From Chloroflexota bacterium (GTDB lineage: Bacteria; Chloroflexota; Anaerolineae; UBA3071), in NCBI GenBank assembly GCA_014383605.1, contig JACNHM010000469.1, forward strand, positions 1 to 6,509: 6,509 nt of DNA, written 5' to 3'. Of this stretch, positions 5,079 through 6,509 are shown in pieces (position 1 is the first letter of the stretch; each line of letters opens with the position of its first letter). A program made the position numbers and the translations under genes. A model generated the notes under the pieces. That model was given only the letters and a program-made list of their open reading frames with translations. It did no database searches and was not told the origin of the DNA.

Positions 5079-6509
5079 GTGTCGTCAAGAACTCGCTACA
5101 ACTGCCTCATCGCCCTGATCCTCCTGGCCCATTTCCTGGTAACTGTGGGCTACAGTCTCATCGCGCCTTTGGGCGAGGCGCCGGACGAGCTGTCGCACTA
5201 CGATTACTTTCGCTACGTGGTCCGGGAGCGGGCGCTGCCCGCGGGCACCGGAGTGGATGAGGCCATCCAGCCTCCTCTGTATTACCTCATGGGCGCGCTG
5301 CTGACCTTCCCCGTGGAGATGGATTTCGCCTTCGCCCGCTCCAATCCCGACTTCTCGCTGGCGGCGGCGGATGGCCCCCAGAATCTGCTCATCCACACCA
5401 GCCTGGAGAGCTGGCCTTACCGCGGGAGTGCGCTGGCCTTTCACCTGGTGCGGCTCCTCTCGGCCTCGCTGAGCACGCTGACCGTCTGGGCCATCTACCG
5501 GCTGGGGCGGGAGTTGTTTCCAGAGCGGGAACCGCTCGCCCTGGGGGCAGCCGGCTTCGTGGCCTTCATCCCCGAGTTCTGTTTCCTCGGCGGGGCGGTG
5601 AACAACGATAACCTGGCCGCGGCCGTCGGCGCGCTGCTCCTCTGGCGTTTGGTGCGGCTGCTGCGGCGGAGCGAGGGGAGCGAGGATGGGGATGTGGGTT
5701 ACGGCGAGTTTGCTCTCCTGGGCCTGCTGCTGGGGGCCGGGCTACTGACCAAGACCAGTTTCCTGGCCGCGCTGCCGCTGGTGGCCCTGGTCATCGGCTG
5801 GTTTGCCTGGCAGCGATGGCGGGCGTCCGGTGCGGCGGCGGTTCGGCAACCATTCGTGGGAGGCATCCTCGCCTTCGCGCTGGCCGTGCTCATCGCCGGC
5901 GGCTGGTATTGGCGCAACGTCCGGTTCTACGGTGACCCCTTGGCCTGGAAGCTGATCTTGGAGGGGGTGGATCTGCGCTCGGCGCCGCTGACCGTTGCCG
6001 ATTATGCTTGGCTGTTCAAGGGGTTGTTTCAATCCTTCTGGGGGCGCTTCGGCGGCGCGGCACACATTTGCTTGCCGGCGCCTGTCTACTGGGTTGCCGG
6101 TGGGCTCAGCGTACTCTCGGCGCTGGGGTTGCTGCGTTTTCTTGCGGCGATGAGGACGCTGAGGGACTGGCAGCGGTGGGGGCTGTTGCTGTTGGCTGCC
6201 TGGTGGGCGGTGATCTTCGCTGCGCTCCTACGCTATACTGCTGTGGCTTTGGGCACCGATCAGGCCCGTCTCCTCTATCCGGCTCTGGCATCGCTGGTCA
6301 TCCTCTTTGTCTTGGGGCTGGCACAATGGCTGCCGCCTCGACGTTGGCGCGTTTCGGCCTTCGGGTTGACGGCTGCCGGGTTTATCTTCAGCCTGCTGGT
6401 GTTGCTGCTCTTCTTGCGACCTATCTATGCGCCGCCGAAGCCAGTGGACGGAAGAACATTGGCCAGTATTGATCGCGCCAGCGCGGCTGTGTTCGACGAT
6501 CGGCTGGCG
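5079..6509 (+). CDS. GT-C-like membrane glycosyltransferase (GT39/DUF2142-like), 3' truncated, first 477 codons
   Basis: The frame is open from the GTG at 5079 to the right edge with no stop, so the C-terminus lies outside. Helix 1 is at residues 9-28. The first outer loop begins A-P-L-G-E-A-P-D-E-L-S-H-Y (29-41), the P-D-E-x-x-H signature of this family. D-E-A-I-Q-P-P-L-Y-Y (60-69) follows, then the long loop to about 115. Later landmarks are G-G-A-V-N-N-D-N-L-A (171-180), L-L-T-K-T-S (222-227), Y-W-R-N-V-R-F-Y-G-D-P (277-287), S-F-W-G-R-F-G (319-325) and T-D-Q-A-R-L-L-Y-P-A (393-402). These are the usual order in Chloroflexota-type GT-C proteins. The last helix (about 428-447) is followed by the start of an outer segment (448-477), so an outer C-terminal domain probably continues beyond the window. 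Function is inferred as sugar transfer from a lipid carrier; substrate unknown. Confidence 0.85.
   Translation, partial: MSSRTRYNCLIALILLAHFLVTVGYSLIAPLGEAPDELSHYDYFRYVVRERALPAGTGVDEAIQPPLYYLMGALLTFPVEMDFAFARSNPDFSLAAADGPQNLLIHTSLESWPYRGSALAFHLVRLLSASLSTLTVWAIYRLGRELFPEREPLALGAAGFVAFIPEFCFLGGAVNNDNLAAAVGALLLWRLVRLLRRSEGSEDGDVGYGEFALLGLLLGAGLLTKTSFLAALPLVALVIGWFAWQRWRASGAAAVRQPFVGGILAFALAVLIAGGWYWRNVRFYGDPLAWKLILEGVDLRSAPLTVADYAWLFKGLFQSFWGRFGGAAHICLPAPVYWVAGGLSVLSALGLLRFLAAMRTLRDWQRWGLLLLAAWWAVIFAALLRYTAVALGTDQARLLYPALASLVILFVLGLAQWLPPRRWRVSAFGLTAAGFIFSLLVLLLFLRPIYAPPKPVDGRTLASIDRASAAVFDDRLA
5668..5685 (+). repeat. 9-base tandem duplication GGAGCGAGG x2 in the 5079 gene
   Basis: Two identical adjacent copies of GGAGCGAGG (5668-5676 and 5677-5685) lie in the stretch encoding RRSEGSEDGDVGYGE (residues 196-210), a polar loop between two helices. 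Nine bases keep the frame. It is a simple local duplication, not related in sequence to the repeats of the 499 gene. Confidence 0.6.

Noticed and set aside
5074..5118. ATG at 5074 as the start of the last gene
   Set aside because: It is in a different frame and stops after 14 codons; the long open frame to the right edge is reached from the GTG at 5079.

Overview
The window is a piece of a GC-rich bacterial surface-glycosylation cluster. All genes lie on the + strand and are packed almost end to end: the 3' end of a first membrane glycosyltransferase (2-502), a complete 818-residue GT-C type membrane glycosyltransferase (499-2955), a soluble family 2 glycosyltransferase of the polyprenyl-phosphate sugar synthase kind (2992-3684), a 461-residue multi-spanning GT-C-like protein with a THPPGP motif (3687-5072), and the first 477 codons of another GT-C-like membrane protein that runs off the right edge (5079-6509). 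Gaps between genes are -4, 36, 2 and 6 bases, so a single polycistronic transcript is likely. No RNA gene, transposase, CRISPR array, promoter or clear terminator was seen.

Organism: long GT39/ArnT-like proteins with an extracytoplasmic beta-rich C-terminal domain, several in a row beside a DPM1-like GT2, together with GTG starts and families of short interspersed repeats, are what I associate with Chloroflexota (Anaerolineae and relatives), possibly a metagenome assembly. This is an inference from style, not a search result.

How the genes would work together: the GT2 enzyme is expected to charge a polyprenyl phosphate with a sugar from a nucleotide donor on the cytoplasmic face. The GT-C proteins would use such lipid-linked sugars on the outer face to build or decorate a surface glycan or glycoprotein. 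The sugar and the acceptor cannot be read from the sequence.

The most unusual feature is inside the 499-2955 gene. Its reading frame has absorbed repeat elements of three unrelated kinds: a 9-base-period repeat at the N-terminus (514-540), two hairpin-like elements built of 7-base units (1185-1275 and 2037-2120), and a 29-base palindromic repeat present twice (1652-1680 and 1699-1727) and read in two different frames. All four sites fall at the N-terminal tail or at predicted cytoplasmic loops next to transmembrane helices, and the frame stays open through every one. No neighbouring gene shows comparable insertions.
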